A stretch of 64,000 nt of DNA. Origin: Micromonospora chokoriensis. GTDB lineage: Bacteria; Actinomycetota; Actinomycetes; Mycobacteriales; Micromonosporaceae. The stretch is from the NCBI RefSeq assembly GCF_900091505.1, contig NZ_LT607409.1, positions 2,666,001 through 2,730,000 of the forward strand. The letters run 5' to 3'. The position numbers and the translations under genes are program-made. The notes beneath the pieces are model-generated. The model did no database searches. It saw only the letters and a program-made list of their open reading frames with translations, and was not told the DNA's origin. Below, in pieces: positions 56,732 through 64,000 of this stretch (position 1 is the stretch's first letter; every line of letters starts with the position of its first letter).

Positions 56732-59187
56732 AGTTTCTCCTCCACAGGATCGGACGATGGTCGGCCGGCGGATCCGCGTCGGACGAGGACGCCCACCGCC
56801 GCCACGGCGGCCAGCGCCGTGCCGACGGCGACCGGCACGGGTTCGAGCCAGAGCAATGTGACGCCGGCGAACGCGCCCAGCACCCGCTCCGGTACGCCGG
56901 CCGGGCCCACTCCGGGCAGCCAGCCACCGGCGGCGACGGCGAGCACCGCGACGCTGAGCGCGGTGACCACGGCGGCGAACGCGACCCGCCCGACGCCGCC
57001 GATGCCGAGCAGACCCAGCCCGGCCGGCGTGATGACGAACGCGATCGGGGTCAGGTACGCCGGCAGCGCGTACCGCAGGGTCTGCCACATGGTCGGCACC
57101 AGCCGACCGCCGGTGACGGCTGCGGCGGCCACCGCGGCGAGCGCGGTCGGCGGCGACACCTCGGACAGGACCGCGAAGTAGAACACGAACATCGCCGCGG
57201 CGGGCGCGGTCACGCCCAGGTCGAGCAGGGCCGGGCCGACGATCACCCAGCCGATCACGAACGAGGCGGTGACCGGCACGGCCAGGCCCAGCAGGCTGAG
57301 CGCGACGGCGGCGAGCAGCGCGGTGAGCACCAGGACCAGGGTCGGGTCCGAGGTGGCGGCCTGCGCCCAGCCGATCAGCAACGCGGCGGCCTGCGGCCCG
57401 AGGCCGGTCTTCGTGGTGGTCGCCGTGATGATGCCGGCGGCGGCGCAGACCGCCGTCACCGCGAGCACGCCGCGTACGCCGGTGACGAGCGCGGTCACCA
57501 GCCGCGCCGGGGTGAGCCGGTTCTTCGGGGCCAGAAACGACAGCGCGACGGCCAGGATGGTGGCGAAGACGACGGCTCTCGTCGCGGACATGCCGACCGC
57601 GAGGAGGACGATGATGGCGATCAGCGAGGCAAAGTGGTAGCCGAAGCGGGCCAGCAACCGCCACGGCGAGCCGACGTCGACCACGACCGGCCGCACCCCG
57701 GAACGGCGCGCGTCGATCTCCACCGAGAGCAGGATGCCCAGGTAGTAGAGCACCGTGGGCACCGTCGCCCAGCCCAGTACCTGGAGGTACGAGACGCCCA
57801 GGTACTCGGCGATGATGAACGCCGCGGCGCCCAGGGTCGGCGGGGAGAGGATCGCGCCCACCCCGGCCGCCGCCAACATGCCACCGGCCCGTTCCGGTGG
57901 GTAGCCGGCGCGGCGCAGCAGCGGCCAGGTGACCGCGCCGATGCTCACCGTCGTCGCCGCCCCGGAGCCGGAGACGGTGCCGAGCAGGAAACCGGAGGCC
58001 ACCGCCGTGCGACCGGCGGCGGTGCGTGAGCGGCGGAACGCGGCGGCCGACAACTCGACGAAGAACCGGCCGGCCCCGGACAGCTCCAGCACCGCGCCGT
58101 AGATGGTGAACAGCACGATGTACGAGGCGGCCACGTCCAGGGGAGTGCCGTAGAAACCGCTGTCGGAGTTGTAGAACGCGTCCACCAGTTGACCGAAGTC
58201 GAGCCCGGAGTGTGCGACCGGCCAGGACTGCGGCAGCAACCCGCCGTAGTAGCCGTAACCGAGGAACAGCAGGCAGACCGCCGGCAGGATCCAACCGGTC
58301 GTACGCCGGCACGCCTCCAGCAGCAGGAGCAGCAGGACGGTGCCCAGCACCAGATCCACTGGCGCCAGTAGGCCCTGCCGGTCGAGGAAGGCGTTGTAGC
58401 CGCCGCCACCCGTACCGATCGGGACCGGCAGGACAGGGTAGAGGCAGGCGGCCGCCGCCAGCGCGACCAGCACCCAGTCGGTGGCGGTCGGCCGCGCCCG
58501 GGTGCTGTCGCTGTCGCGGTTGGTGCTGTCGCTGTCGCTGGCGACGCGCCGTCGCCGGGCGCGGAGGCGGGCCGGCAGCCGCAGGTCGGCCGGGTAGGCG
58601 AGAAAGACAAGAGGGAGTACGCCGGCGAGAAAGATGATCAAGTAAAACTTGCTGCCCTGCGACAGCGGACGGAACACCTGCCAGAGAGCCAGCGCGCCGA
58701 CCGCCAGCGACACCCCGGTGAGGATCAGGCCCACCGGCCCGGTCAACACCCGACCCGGCTTCTCGTCCTCGAACTGGGCAGCGAGGTCCCGGGTGGCCCG
58801 TTCGGCGGCCGAGCCGACGTCGGCGGAACCAGGCCGGTCGGGTGCGCTCAGGTGGAGCGAGCCGGGGTGTGACGTTGTCGCGTCGGTGCCGTTCTGGTCG
58901 GGCGTGGCGGTGTTGTTGCCGTTCTGGTCGGGCCCGGCGGTGTTGTGCCCGTTCTGGTCGGGCGTGGTCGCGTCGTTGCCGGCCGGGTCGGGCTTGGACG
59001 TGTCGTTCCCGTTCCGGTCCGGCTCGGTCTCTCGGGTGGCCGGTTGGGTCGGGTGGTCGCCGTCGGGCTCGGGCGTCGGGCGCGGTCGGGGTGCCGCACG
59101 CTCGGTGCTGGCCGTGGGCTCGCCGGCCGGAGAGTTGGCTGGTCGGGCAGGGGGCGACGAACCATCGGGCGTACTGATGGGCGACAC
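56728..59187 (-). CDS. TRAP transporter fused permease (4TM plus 12TM)
   Basis: An 819-residue permease, DctQ-type and DctM-type parts fused, with ~17 hydrophobic segments from residue ~130 on; family blocks GTVSGSGAATTVSIGAVTWP and AAAFIIAEYLG. The first ~130 residues are hydrophilic and rich in Asn/Asp/Gln/Thr with repeats of TPDQNGxNT, unusual for the family. GTG at 59187 is chosen because TATCGT lies 6 nt upstream (leaderless); an in-frame GTG at 59202 would precede that. Confidence 0.88.
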   Translation of the reverse strand: MSPISTPDGSSPPARPANSPAGEPTASTERAAPRPRPTPEPDGDHPTQPATRETEPDRNGNDTSKPDPAGNDATTPDQNGHNTAGPDQNGNNTATPDQNGTDATTSHPGSLHLSAPDRPGSADVGSAAERATRDLAAQFEDEKPGRVLTGPVGLILTGVSLAVGALALWQVFRPLSQGSKFYLIIFLAGVLPLVFLAYPADLRLPARLRARRRRVASDSDSTNRDSDSTRARPTATDWVLVALAAAACLYPVLPVPIGTGGGGYNAFLDRQGLLAPVDLVLGTVLLLLLLEACRRTTGWILPAVCLLFLGYGYYGGLLPQSWPVAHSGLDFGQLVDAFYNSDSGFYGTPLDVAASYIVLFTIYGAVLELSGAGRFFVELSAAAFRRSRTAAGRTAVASGFLLGTVSGSGAATTVSIGAVTWPLLRRAGYPPERAGGMLAAAGVGAILSPPTLGAAAFIIAEYLGVSYLQVLGWATVPTVLYYLGILLSVEIDARRSGVRPVVVDVGSPWRLLARFGYHFASLIAIIVLLAVGMSATRAVVFATILAVALSFLAPKNRLTPARLVTALVTGVRGVLAVTAVCAAAGIITATTTKTGLGPQAAALLIGWAQAATSDPTLVLVLTALLAAVALSLLGLAVPVTASFVIGWVIVGPALLDLGVTAPAAAMFVFYFAVLSEVSPPTALAAVAAAAVTGGRLVPTMWQTLRYALPAYLTPIAFVITPAGLGLLGIGGVGRVAFAAVVTALSVAVLAVAAGGWLPGVGPAGVPERVLGAFAGVTLLWLEPVPVAVGTALAAVAAVGVLVRRGSAGRPSSDPVEEKL
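58870..59015. repeat. 30-bp tandem repeat inside the TRAP permease gene
   Basis: Roughly five degenerate copies of a 30-bp unit (GTTCTGGTCGGGC-type) encode the repeated PDQNG(N/H/T) segment of the permease N-terminus. In-frame and period divisible by 3, so it changes length without breaking the gene. Confidence 0.85.
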
Positions 59188-59193
59188 AGAGGG

Positions 59194-59199
59194 ACGATA
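59194..59199 (-). promoter_or_regulatory. -10 box of a leaderless promoter (TRAP permease)
   Basis: TATCGT on the minus strand, 6 nt before GTG 59187. It decides the start of the permease. Confidence 0.45.
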
Positions 59200-59343
59200 C
59201 ACGTCGATCGGTCGGCGAGCGGGGCATTGATCGGCGTTTCGGCGGAGAGAGCCGGCCGTGGCGCGGTGGTGGTTCTGCGGGCTGGCGGTGCGGACGGCCG
59301 GTCGCGGCGGATATTTGCGTGGAGGGCTGTCGGACCTGGCGGT

Positions 59344-59349
59344 TAGGGT
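59344..59349 (+). promoter_or_regulatory. -10 box of a leaderless promoter (DrrA-type ATPase)
   Basis: TAGGGT followed by 6 nt and GTG at 59356. Confidence 0.5.
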
Positions 59350-59355
59350 CGGGCG

Positions 59356-60288
59356 GTGACTTTCGGGCGACCACTGATTCAGGCTCGCGGGCTGGTGAAG
59401 CGGTTCGGTGACTTCACCGCAGTGGACGGCATCGACGTCGAGGTTCGCTCGGGTGAGGCATTCGGGTTCCTCGGGCCCAACGGCGCCGGCAAGTCCTCCA
59501 CCATGCGGATGGTCGGCTGCATCTCCCCGCCCAGCGCCGGCGAGCTGCGCATTCTCGACCTCGACCCGGTGGCCGACGGGCCGGCGATCCGAGCGCGGCT
59601 GGGTGTGTGCCCGCAGTTGGACAATCTCGATCCGGAGTTGACCGTCCGGGAAAACCTGACCGTCTACGCCCGCTACTTCGGCATCCCCCGCCGGGTCGCC
59701 CGGGAGCGCGCGGCCGAGCTGCTCGACTTCGTCCAGCTCACCGAGCGGGCCGACAGCAGGGTCGAGCCGCTGTCCGGCGGCATGAAGCGTCGGCTGACCA
59801 TCGCCCGCGCCCTGGTCAACGAGCCGGAGATCGTGCTGCTGGACGAGCCGACCACCGGGCTCGACCCGCAGGCGAGGCACCTGGTGTGGGAGCGGCTGTT
59901 CCGACTCAAGCAGCAGGGCGTCACGCTGGTGCTCACCACCCACTACATGGACGAGGCCGAGCAGCTCTGCGACCGCCTCGTGGTGATGGACGGCGGGCGG
60001 ATCGTCGCGGAGGGTTCGCCCCGCGCCCTGATCGAGCAGCACTCCACCCGTGAGGTGGTCGAGCTGCGATTCGCCGCCGAGTCCCAGGAACCGTTCGCGG
60101 GCAAGCTCGCCGGGCTGGGGGAGCGGGTCGAGGTGCTGCCCGACCGGATCCTGCTCTACGTGCCGGACGGCGACGCGGCGGTCGCCGAGGTCACCGCGCT
60201 GGGGCTCAACCCGGCCAACGTGCTGGTCCGGCGCAGCGGCCTGGAGGACGTCTTCCTGCACCTGACCGGTCGCACCCTCGTCGACTGA
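59356..60288 (+). CDS. ABC transporter ATP-binding protein (DrrA/NodI family)
   Basis: A 310-residue ATPase: P-loop GPNGAGKSS, signature LSGGMKRR, Walker B IVLLDEPTTGLDP, and a C-terminal DrrA-type extension (EVVELRFAAESQE...). Such ATPases drive drug or lipid export with ABC-2 permeases. The permeases are likely those at 62789 and 63589, separated by four unrelated genes. Leaderless GTG start. Confidence 0.92.
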   Translation: MTFGRPLIQARGLVKRFGDFTAVDGIDVEVRSGEAFGFLGPNGAGKSSTMRMVGCISPPSAGELRILDLDPVADGPAIRARLGVCPQLDNLDPELTVRENLTVYARYFGIPRRVARERAAELLDFVQLTERADSRVEPLSGGMKRRLTIARALVNEPEIVLLDEPTTGLDPQARHLVWERLFRLKQQGVTLVLTTHYMDEAEQLCDRLVVMDGGRIVAEGSPRALIEQHSTREVVELRFAAESQEPFAGKLAGLGERVEVLPDRILLYVPDGDAAVAEVTALGLNPANVLVRRSGLEDVFLHLTGRTLVD

Positions 60289-60370
60289 CCGTCCACGATC
60301 ACGGTCGACTGCTTTTGATCTTGCGCGTACCATCGGCCGGCCGAGGAAGGCTTCCGATCACGGGGGTGTC

Positions 60371-60910
60371 ATGTCCGATCTGCTGACCGCCAACCGACGT
60401 CAGGCCGGGCTCACCGCCCTCTACCTGGGCATCTTCGCGATGGTCTGGTTCAGTGTGCCGGCGGCAGAGCAACCGCTGCGGGCCCTGCTCGTGGTGGGCA
60501 GCATCGCCGCACTGCTCACCGCCGTGTTGGGCGGTGTGCTGTCCGCCCGCCTCCGAGGGGCCGGCAGCCCCCGGGACCGGGCAGCCGACCGCCCGTACCT
60601 GCTCATCGTCGTCGCCGAGTTCGCCGCCGCCGGGCTGGGTGCCGCCGTGCTGATCGCCGCCGGCCGGTCCGAGTACGTGCCGGTGCTGGTCTGCCTGGTG
60701 GTCGGCCTGCACTTCTTCCCGCTCGCCCCGCTCCTGCGGGATCCGCTGCTTCGTCCCCTCGGTGGCGCACTGTGCCTGGTCGCGGCGGCAGGGCTCGTCA
60801 CCGGTCTCGCCTCGGCGGTCTCCGCCGGCCTGGTGGTCGGCGTCGGCGCGGGACTGCTGCTGCTCGGTTACGCCGTGCAGGCACTGGTCCGCGCGTACCG
60901 ACCGACCTGA
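60371..60910 (+). CDS. hypothetical membrane protein
   Basis: A 179-residue protein with about six hydrophobic segments in ~35-residue steps. No motif recognised. ATG giving MSDLLTANRRQ after GGGGG. Short hydrophilic loops, likely an integral membrane protein of unknown function. Confidence 0.75.
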   Translation: MSDLLTANRRQAGLTALYLGIFAMVWFSVPAAEQPLRALLVVGSIAALLTAVLGGVLSARLRGAGSPRDRAADRPYLLIVVAEFAAAGLGAAVLIAAGRSEYVPVLVCLVVGLHFFPLAPLLRDPLLRPLGGALCLVAAAGLVTGLASAVSAGLVVGVGAGLLLLGYAVQALVRAYRPT

Positions 60911-60930
60911 CCAACTGCCCACGCACCGCT

Positions 60931-61167
60931 TCAACGGGCACGGGCCCAGGTGATGAATCGGTCGCTCAGCCGGTCGTGACCGGCCTGGCCGGCGAGGTCC
61001 CCCGCCGCCTCGTAGAGCAATGCCGCGAGGTAGACGAGCAGACCGACCCGGTCCTCCCGGTACTCGCCGAGCAGCGACAGGCGAGCCGGCGAGCAGGGCC
61101 ACGCCGCGCCGCAGACCCGGCAGCGCCAGGACGGGCGCGCCGCCACGTGTGGACGGTACCGGGGCAT
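60931..61167 (-). CDS. small zinc-ribbon-like protein near XRE/DUF397 genes
   Basis: A 78-residue protein: MPRYRPHVAARPSWRCRVCGAAWPCSPARLSLLGEYREDR... . Cys in CRVCG and WPC may bind zinc. Similar proteins recur near XRE/DUF397 regulator pairs in actinobacteria and are sometimes misnamed flavin reductase. It is divergent from the XRE gene. Function unknown. Confidence 0.8.
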   Translation of the reverse strand: MPRYRPHVAARPSWRCRVCGAAWPCSPARLSLLGEYREDRVGLLVYLAALLYEAAGDLAGQAGHDRLSDRFITWARAR

Positions 61168-61442
61168 CAGTGGCCGCCACCGTCATCAGCCGACCAGGTG
61201 CGTCTGTCATGAGTCGACCAGGTGTGTCGCACGAAGGAACCTCCAACGCGTGGGTGGGAGCGCCCCGGATCGGGGGTCGCGGGACGCTCCCGGCCTGGTT
61301 CCGCCCGTCGTCCGATCCCGTGAGCGGTTCCGCTGCGTGACAGTCTGGTGTGGACCCGACTACGGTGGGAGGTTCCGCACGCCGACGACCAGGGCGTACG
61401 GCGACTGGCCCAGCACGGTACGAAGATGTACGGGGGTTGTCC

Positions 61443-62246
61443 GTGGAAAGCTCGTCCATGCTGGAGCACTTCGCCGAGGAACTGCGGCTGGCTCGCGCCA
61501 GCACTGGGATGTCGCAGGCGGCGCTGGCCGAGGCGTTGAGCTATTCCGGGGCCCTGGTCGCCAAGGTGGAGACATCCGAGCGCCGGCCGAGCCTGGACTT
61601 CGCGCGCCGGTGTGACGCCGTGTTCCAGGCCGACGGACGATTCGAGCGCATCCAACGGCGGATCAGCCGGGAAGCCGTGGTGCCGTGGTTCCGCGACTGG
61701 GCCGGCATCGAACAGGAAACCACAGCGCTGCGGTGGTTCGAGCCGCTCTATGTGCCGGGTCTGGTGCAGACCGAGAGTTACGCTCGCGCCATCCTGGCCG
61801 GTGCTGGGCTCTTCGCGGCCGACGAGGTCGAGCAGCAGGTGACCGCCCGGCTGGACCGACAGGCCGTGCTCACGCGGGACCGGCCGCCGCTGCTCAGCGT
61901 GGTCGTCGATGAGTACACGCTGCGCCGCCACATCGGCGGACCGGAGGTGATGCGCGAGCAGTTGCGTCACCTGGTGAAGCTCGGCTCCGCCCTGTCCCGG
62001 GTCCGAATCCAGGTCGTTCCGCTGTCTGCCGGTGCGTACGCTGGGCTCGACGGGCCCTTCGTGATCGCCACCGCAGCCACCGGTGAGGACGTCGTCTACC
62101 TGGATGGGCAGCGCCACGGGCAGGTGATCGACCGGTCCGAGTATGTGCGGCAGATGGTCGAGGTGTGGGAGTCGATCCGGGGTGAGGCACTATCGCAGCA
62201 GCAGTCCCTCGACCTGATCGCGGAGGTGGCGGAGACATGGATCTGA
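61443..62246 (+). CDS. XRE-family regulator with DUF5753 domain
   Basis: A 267-residue protein: N-terminal helix-turn-helix (HFAEELRLARASTGMSQAALAEALSYSGALVAKVE..., about residues 8-45) and a DUF5753 ligand-like domain (about 90-260; LYVPGLVQTESYARAIL). This type is paired with DUF397 proteins in actinobacteria, such as the WhiJ/BldB-linked systems, where it controls development or antibiotics. GTG start is provisional; ATG at 61458 is close. Overlaps the DUF397 gene by 10 bp. Confidence 0.88.
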   Translation: MESSSMLEHFAEELRLARASTGMSQAALAEALSYSGALVAKVETSERRPSLDFARRCDAVFQADGRFERIQRRISREAVVPWFRDWAGIEQETTALRWFEPLYVPGLVQTESYARAILAGAGLFAADEVEQQVTARLDRQAVLTRDRPPLLSVVVDEYTLRRHIGGPEVMREQLRHLVKLGSALSRVRIQVVPLSAGAYAGLDGPFVIATAATGEDVVYLDGQRHGQVIDRSEYVRQMVEVWESIRGEALSQQQSLDLIAEVAETWI

Positions 62247-62431
62247 CCGGCGCCCGGTGGCGCAAGAGCACCCGTAGCAACGGCAGTGGCGGTGCCTGTG
62301 TGGAGGTTGCCGACAACCTGTCTGGGCTGGTGGCCGTCCGCGACTCCAAGGACCCGGCCGGGCCGGTGCTCGTCTTCACGCCCGACGCGTGGCGCACGTT
62401 CGTCCGGTCCGATCCGGTTCGCTCGGTGTGA
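62237..62431 (+). CDS. DUF397 protein
   Basis: A 64-residue DUF397 protein (WRKSTRSNGSGGACVEVA, VAVRDSKDP, WRTFV), the normal partner of XRE/DUF5753 regulators. Overlap by 10 bp with the regulator gene implies coupled translation. In known WhiJ-type pairs the small protein modulates the regulator; that is family knowledge, not seen here. Confidence 0.92.
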   Translation: MDLTGARWRKSTRSNGSGGACVEVADNLSGLVAVRDSKDPAGPVLVFTPDAWRTFVRSDPVRSV

Positions 62432-62575
62432 TCGAGTCCAGGTCGGCGATATAGGGGTGTCCCGGCGCGGCAAGGCCGCCGCGTTGCGTCAGTCCGTTGA
62501 TCGACTCGGATTTCCGGGAAAACGGGGCATCCCCCGTGACTGATACCCCGACGTCCTGCAACCCGAGTCGATCAA
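62429..62575. repeat. intergenic hairpin element H10
   Basis: Begins at the DUF397 stop with TGATCGAGTCCAGGTCGGCG (19/20 with H5 in reverse), then GGTGTCCCGG at 62456. Further on, TTGATCGACTCGG and CCGAGTCGATCAA (62497-62509, 62563-62575) pair perfectly over 13 bp with a 53-nt loop. Confidence 0.8.
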
Positions 62576-62788
62576 GGCGGCGGGCGCGTCGACCGAGGCG
62601 GCCAGCGCCCAGACCGAGGCGGCCAGCGTGTCGACCGAGGCGGCCAGCGTGTCGACCGAGGCCGGTGCGTCGGTCGAGGCCGGCGAAACCCGGGCGACGC
62701 GTCGACTGCGTCGCCGTAGGGTGACCGACGTTGTCGTACCCCGGGGGTAGACAGGTCGTGGTGCCGACGCGGTGGGCGGGGTGGTCGT
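62432..62788. other. 357-bp intergenic region with H10 and 21-bp repeats
   Basis: Between the DUF397 gene and the ABC permease genes. Contains hairpin H10 and the 21-bp repeats; the last ~90 bp up to GTG 62789 hold the permease promoter. No gene. Confidence 0.6.
62588..62690. repeat. 21-bp tandem repeat after H10
   Basis: Four or so copies of GACCGAGGCGGCCAGCGTGTC, period 21, directly after hairpin H10. An open reading through it on either strand is low-complexity (ASVDTLA-type), and no start with SD is seen. Confidence 0.8.
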
Positions 62789-63577
62789 GTGAGTGTGGCG
62801 GGATCGGCGCGGTTCCCGTGGGTGCCGGCGTATTCGGTGTTCGAGCACTACCTGGTCGGTCTGCGGCGCACCTGGCGGGCGGGCGTGTTCTCCTCGTTCC
62901 TGTTGCCGGTGCTGACGGTGCTCGGCTTCGGGTTCGGCGTGGGGGCCTACATCGACCAGGGTGTCGGCGGGGTGCCTTACCTCGACTGGCTGGTCCCCGG
63001 GCTGATCGCCTCGACCGCGCTCCAGGTGACAGTCGGTGACTCCACCTGGCCGGTGTTCAGCAACTTCCAGTGGGTCAAGATCTACTTCTCGCAGGCCGCC
63101 TCACCGTTGCGGGTGGGCGACATCCTGGCCGGTCACCTGGCCTTCGTGTTGTTCCGGGTGCTCACCACGATCGCGGCGTTCCTGCTGGTCACCGGGTTGT
63201 TCGGGGCGTTGCGCTCACCGTGGGCCCTGGTCACCCTGCCGGTGGTCGCGTTGCTCGGGCTGGCCGTTGCCGCGCCGACCTTCGCGTACGCGGCGTCGGT
63301 GTCCAGTGACAACTGGCTGGCGATGCTGTTCCGGTTCGCGGTCATTCCCATGGCACTCTTCGCCGGGGTGTTCTTCCCGGTCGAGTCACTGCCCGACGCG
63401 CTGCGGTGGCTGGCGTACGTGACGCCGCTGTGGCATGCCGTCGACCTGTGCCGCGCGGCCACGCTGGGCGTCGCCCCACAGTGGTCGATCGTCGGGCACG
63501 TGCTCTACCTGGGTGCCTGGGCCGCCGCCGGTTGGCTGATGGCGGCACGCGCGTTCCGTCGCAAGCTCGTCGTCTAG
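62789..63577 (+). CDS. ABC-2 type permease
   Basis: A 262-residue ABC-2 permease with six hydrophobic segments (FSSFLLPVLTVLGFGFGVG, WLVPGLIASTALQ, RVLTTIAAFLLVTGLFG, ALVTLPVVALLGLAVAAPTFAYA, FRFAVIPMALFAGVFFPVESLP, VLYLGAWAAAGWLM). FFPVESLPD is the ABC-2 signature region. The GTG start gives MSVAGSARFPW. It probably works with the permease below and the ATPase at 59356. Confidence 0.9.
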   Translation: MSVAGSARFPWVPAYSVFEHYLVGLRRTWRAGVFSSFLLPVLTVLGFGFGVGAYIDQGVGGVPYLDWLVPGLIASTALQVTVGDSTWPVFSNFQWVKIYFSQAASPLRVGDILAGHLAFVLFRVLTTIAAFLLVTGLFGALRSPWALVTLPVVALLGLAVAAPTFAYAASVSSDNWLAMLFRFAVIPMALFAGVFFPVESLPDALRWLAYVTPLWHAVDLCRAATLGVAPQWSIVGHVLYLGAWAAAGWLMAARAFRRKLVV

Positions 63578-63588
63578 GGAGGCTTGTC

Positions 63589-64000
63589 GTGGTCACGCTG
63601 ATCCTGCCCCGGCTGGTCGACGTTTCCGCCGCGTCCCGGCGGTCGGCGTCGGTTGTCGAGCGCAACGTCGCGGCGCTGAAGCCGGCCTACTGGCTGCTGT
63701 TGCTCTCCGGCTTCGTGGAGCCGCTGCTCTACCTGCTCTCCATCGGGCTGGGCGTCGGCGCGCTGATCGGCGATCTGCCGCTGCCCGATGGGCGGCTGGT
63801 CCCGTACGCCGCATTCGTGGCCCCGGCGATGCTCGCCTCCTCGGCGATGACCGGGGCGATCTCGGAGACCACATTCAACTTCTTCGGCAAGATGAAGTAC
63901 ATGAAGCTGTACGACGGGATGATCGCTACCCCGGTACGGCCGTTCGAGATCGCCGTGGGCGAGTTGGGTTGGGCGATGCTGCGGGGCAGCGCCTACTCGG
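63589..64000 (+). CDS. ABC-2 type permease (3' end outside window)
   Basis: Second ABC-2 permease, cut by the window end: 137 codons seen. Seen are MVTLILPRLVDVSAASRR and two hydrophobic stretches (AYWLLLLSGFVEPLLYLLSIGLGVGALI, VAPAMLASSAMTGAIS). Start GTG with GGGAGG 6 nt before, 11 bp after the stop of the first permease. The pair recalls the NodJ/DrrB-type exporters. Confidence 0.88.
   Translation, partial: MVTLILPRLVDVSAASRRSASVVERNVAALKPAYWLLLLSGFVEPLLYLLSIGLGVGALIGDLPLPDGRLVPYAAFVAPAMLASSAMTGAISETTFNFFGKMKYMKLYDGMIATPVRPFEIAVGELGWAMLRGSAYS

Noticed and set aside
55724..59374. 1216-residue minus-strand ORF joining the TAXI binding protein to an upstream frame
   Set aside because: The lipoprotein signal at 56731 with its own SD marks the real start; the upstream part is a shadow of the TRAP permease.
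60289..60340. Possible further hairpin element (CGATCACGGTCGACTGC ... TTGATCTTGCGCG)
   Set aside because: It carries GATCTTG-like words but no stem of more than a few base pairs.
62489..62848. 119-residue minus-strand ORF with ASVDTLA repeats
   Set aside because: It is a translation of the 21-bp tandem repeat, with no SD and no family match.

Overview
The window looks like a chromosomal stretch of a very GC-rich actinobacterium, most likely Micromonosporaceae (Micromonospora or a close relative). Three things point there. Base composition is about 70% GC or more, with many GTG and some TTG starts. Many starts sit 6-7 nt downstream of a TANNNT -10 box, the mark of leaderless mRNAs. The backbone order hrcA-dnaJ-rsmE ... 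phoH-ybeY-corC-deaminase-like-era ... recO-uppS ... zur-smtB ... glyS ... dgt ... dnaG is the one I know from Mycobacterium tuberculosis (about Rv2343c-Rv2374c), with many accessory genes inserted. I saw no rRNA, tRNA, CRISPR array, prophage or transposase gene.

Layout. 1-6.5 kb: end of a MOSC protein, a phytanoyl-CoA dioxygenase-like enzyme, a membrane-anchored lysozyme-like protein, an SDR, an enoyl-CoA hydratase head-to-head with hemW, and a DUF4870 protein. 6.6-9.7 kb: CIRCE-controlled hrcA-dnaJ-rsmE. 9.7-13.3 kb: PPK2, an SDR, a HIT protein and a beta-lactamase-fold serine hydrolase. 13.4-17.7 kb: the tightly coupled phoH-ybeY-corC-deaminase-like-era operon. 17.8-25 kb: an acyltransferase, a DUF4097-like lipoprotein, recO-uppS, small proteins, pirin and 6-phosphogluconate dehydrogenase. 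25-29.3 kb: thiamine uptake (MTH1187-type protein, ykoEDC ECF transporter, TPP riboswitch). 29.4-35 kb: an alpha/beta hydrolase, a SIS protein, a large acyl-CoA dehydrogenase and small membrane proteins. 35-38.5 kb: zinc homeostasis (ArsR/SmtB-type regulator, Zur, ZnuABC, with a Zur-box-like site before znuA). 38.5-42.4 kb: glyS and dusB. 42.4-49 kb: a repeat-filled gap, a secreted C39-like peptidase, a GH20 hexosaminidase and pyruvate phosphate dikinase. 49-55.7 kb: VOC protein, dgt, an iron-box-controlled siderophore-interacting protein, LtrA and dnaG. 55.7-64 kb: a TAXI-TRAP transporter, a DrrA-type ATPase, an XRE/DUF397 regulatory module, and two ABC-2 permeases, the last cut by the window end.

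The most unusual feature is a dispersed set of long intergenic inverted repeats, at least ten of them, with stems of roughly 9-28 bp. They lie mostly at 3' ends of genes, often next to a private short tandem repeat. Several share sequence blocks although they are kilobases apart: a 20-nt block near TGATCGACTCCAGGTCGGCG occurs at three sites, and GTAGTGGCCTC lies in the stems of two others. They look like one or more families of hairpin-forming mobile or structural elements. I cannot name them.
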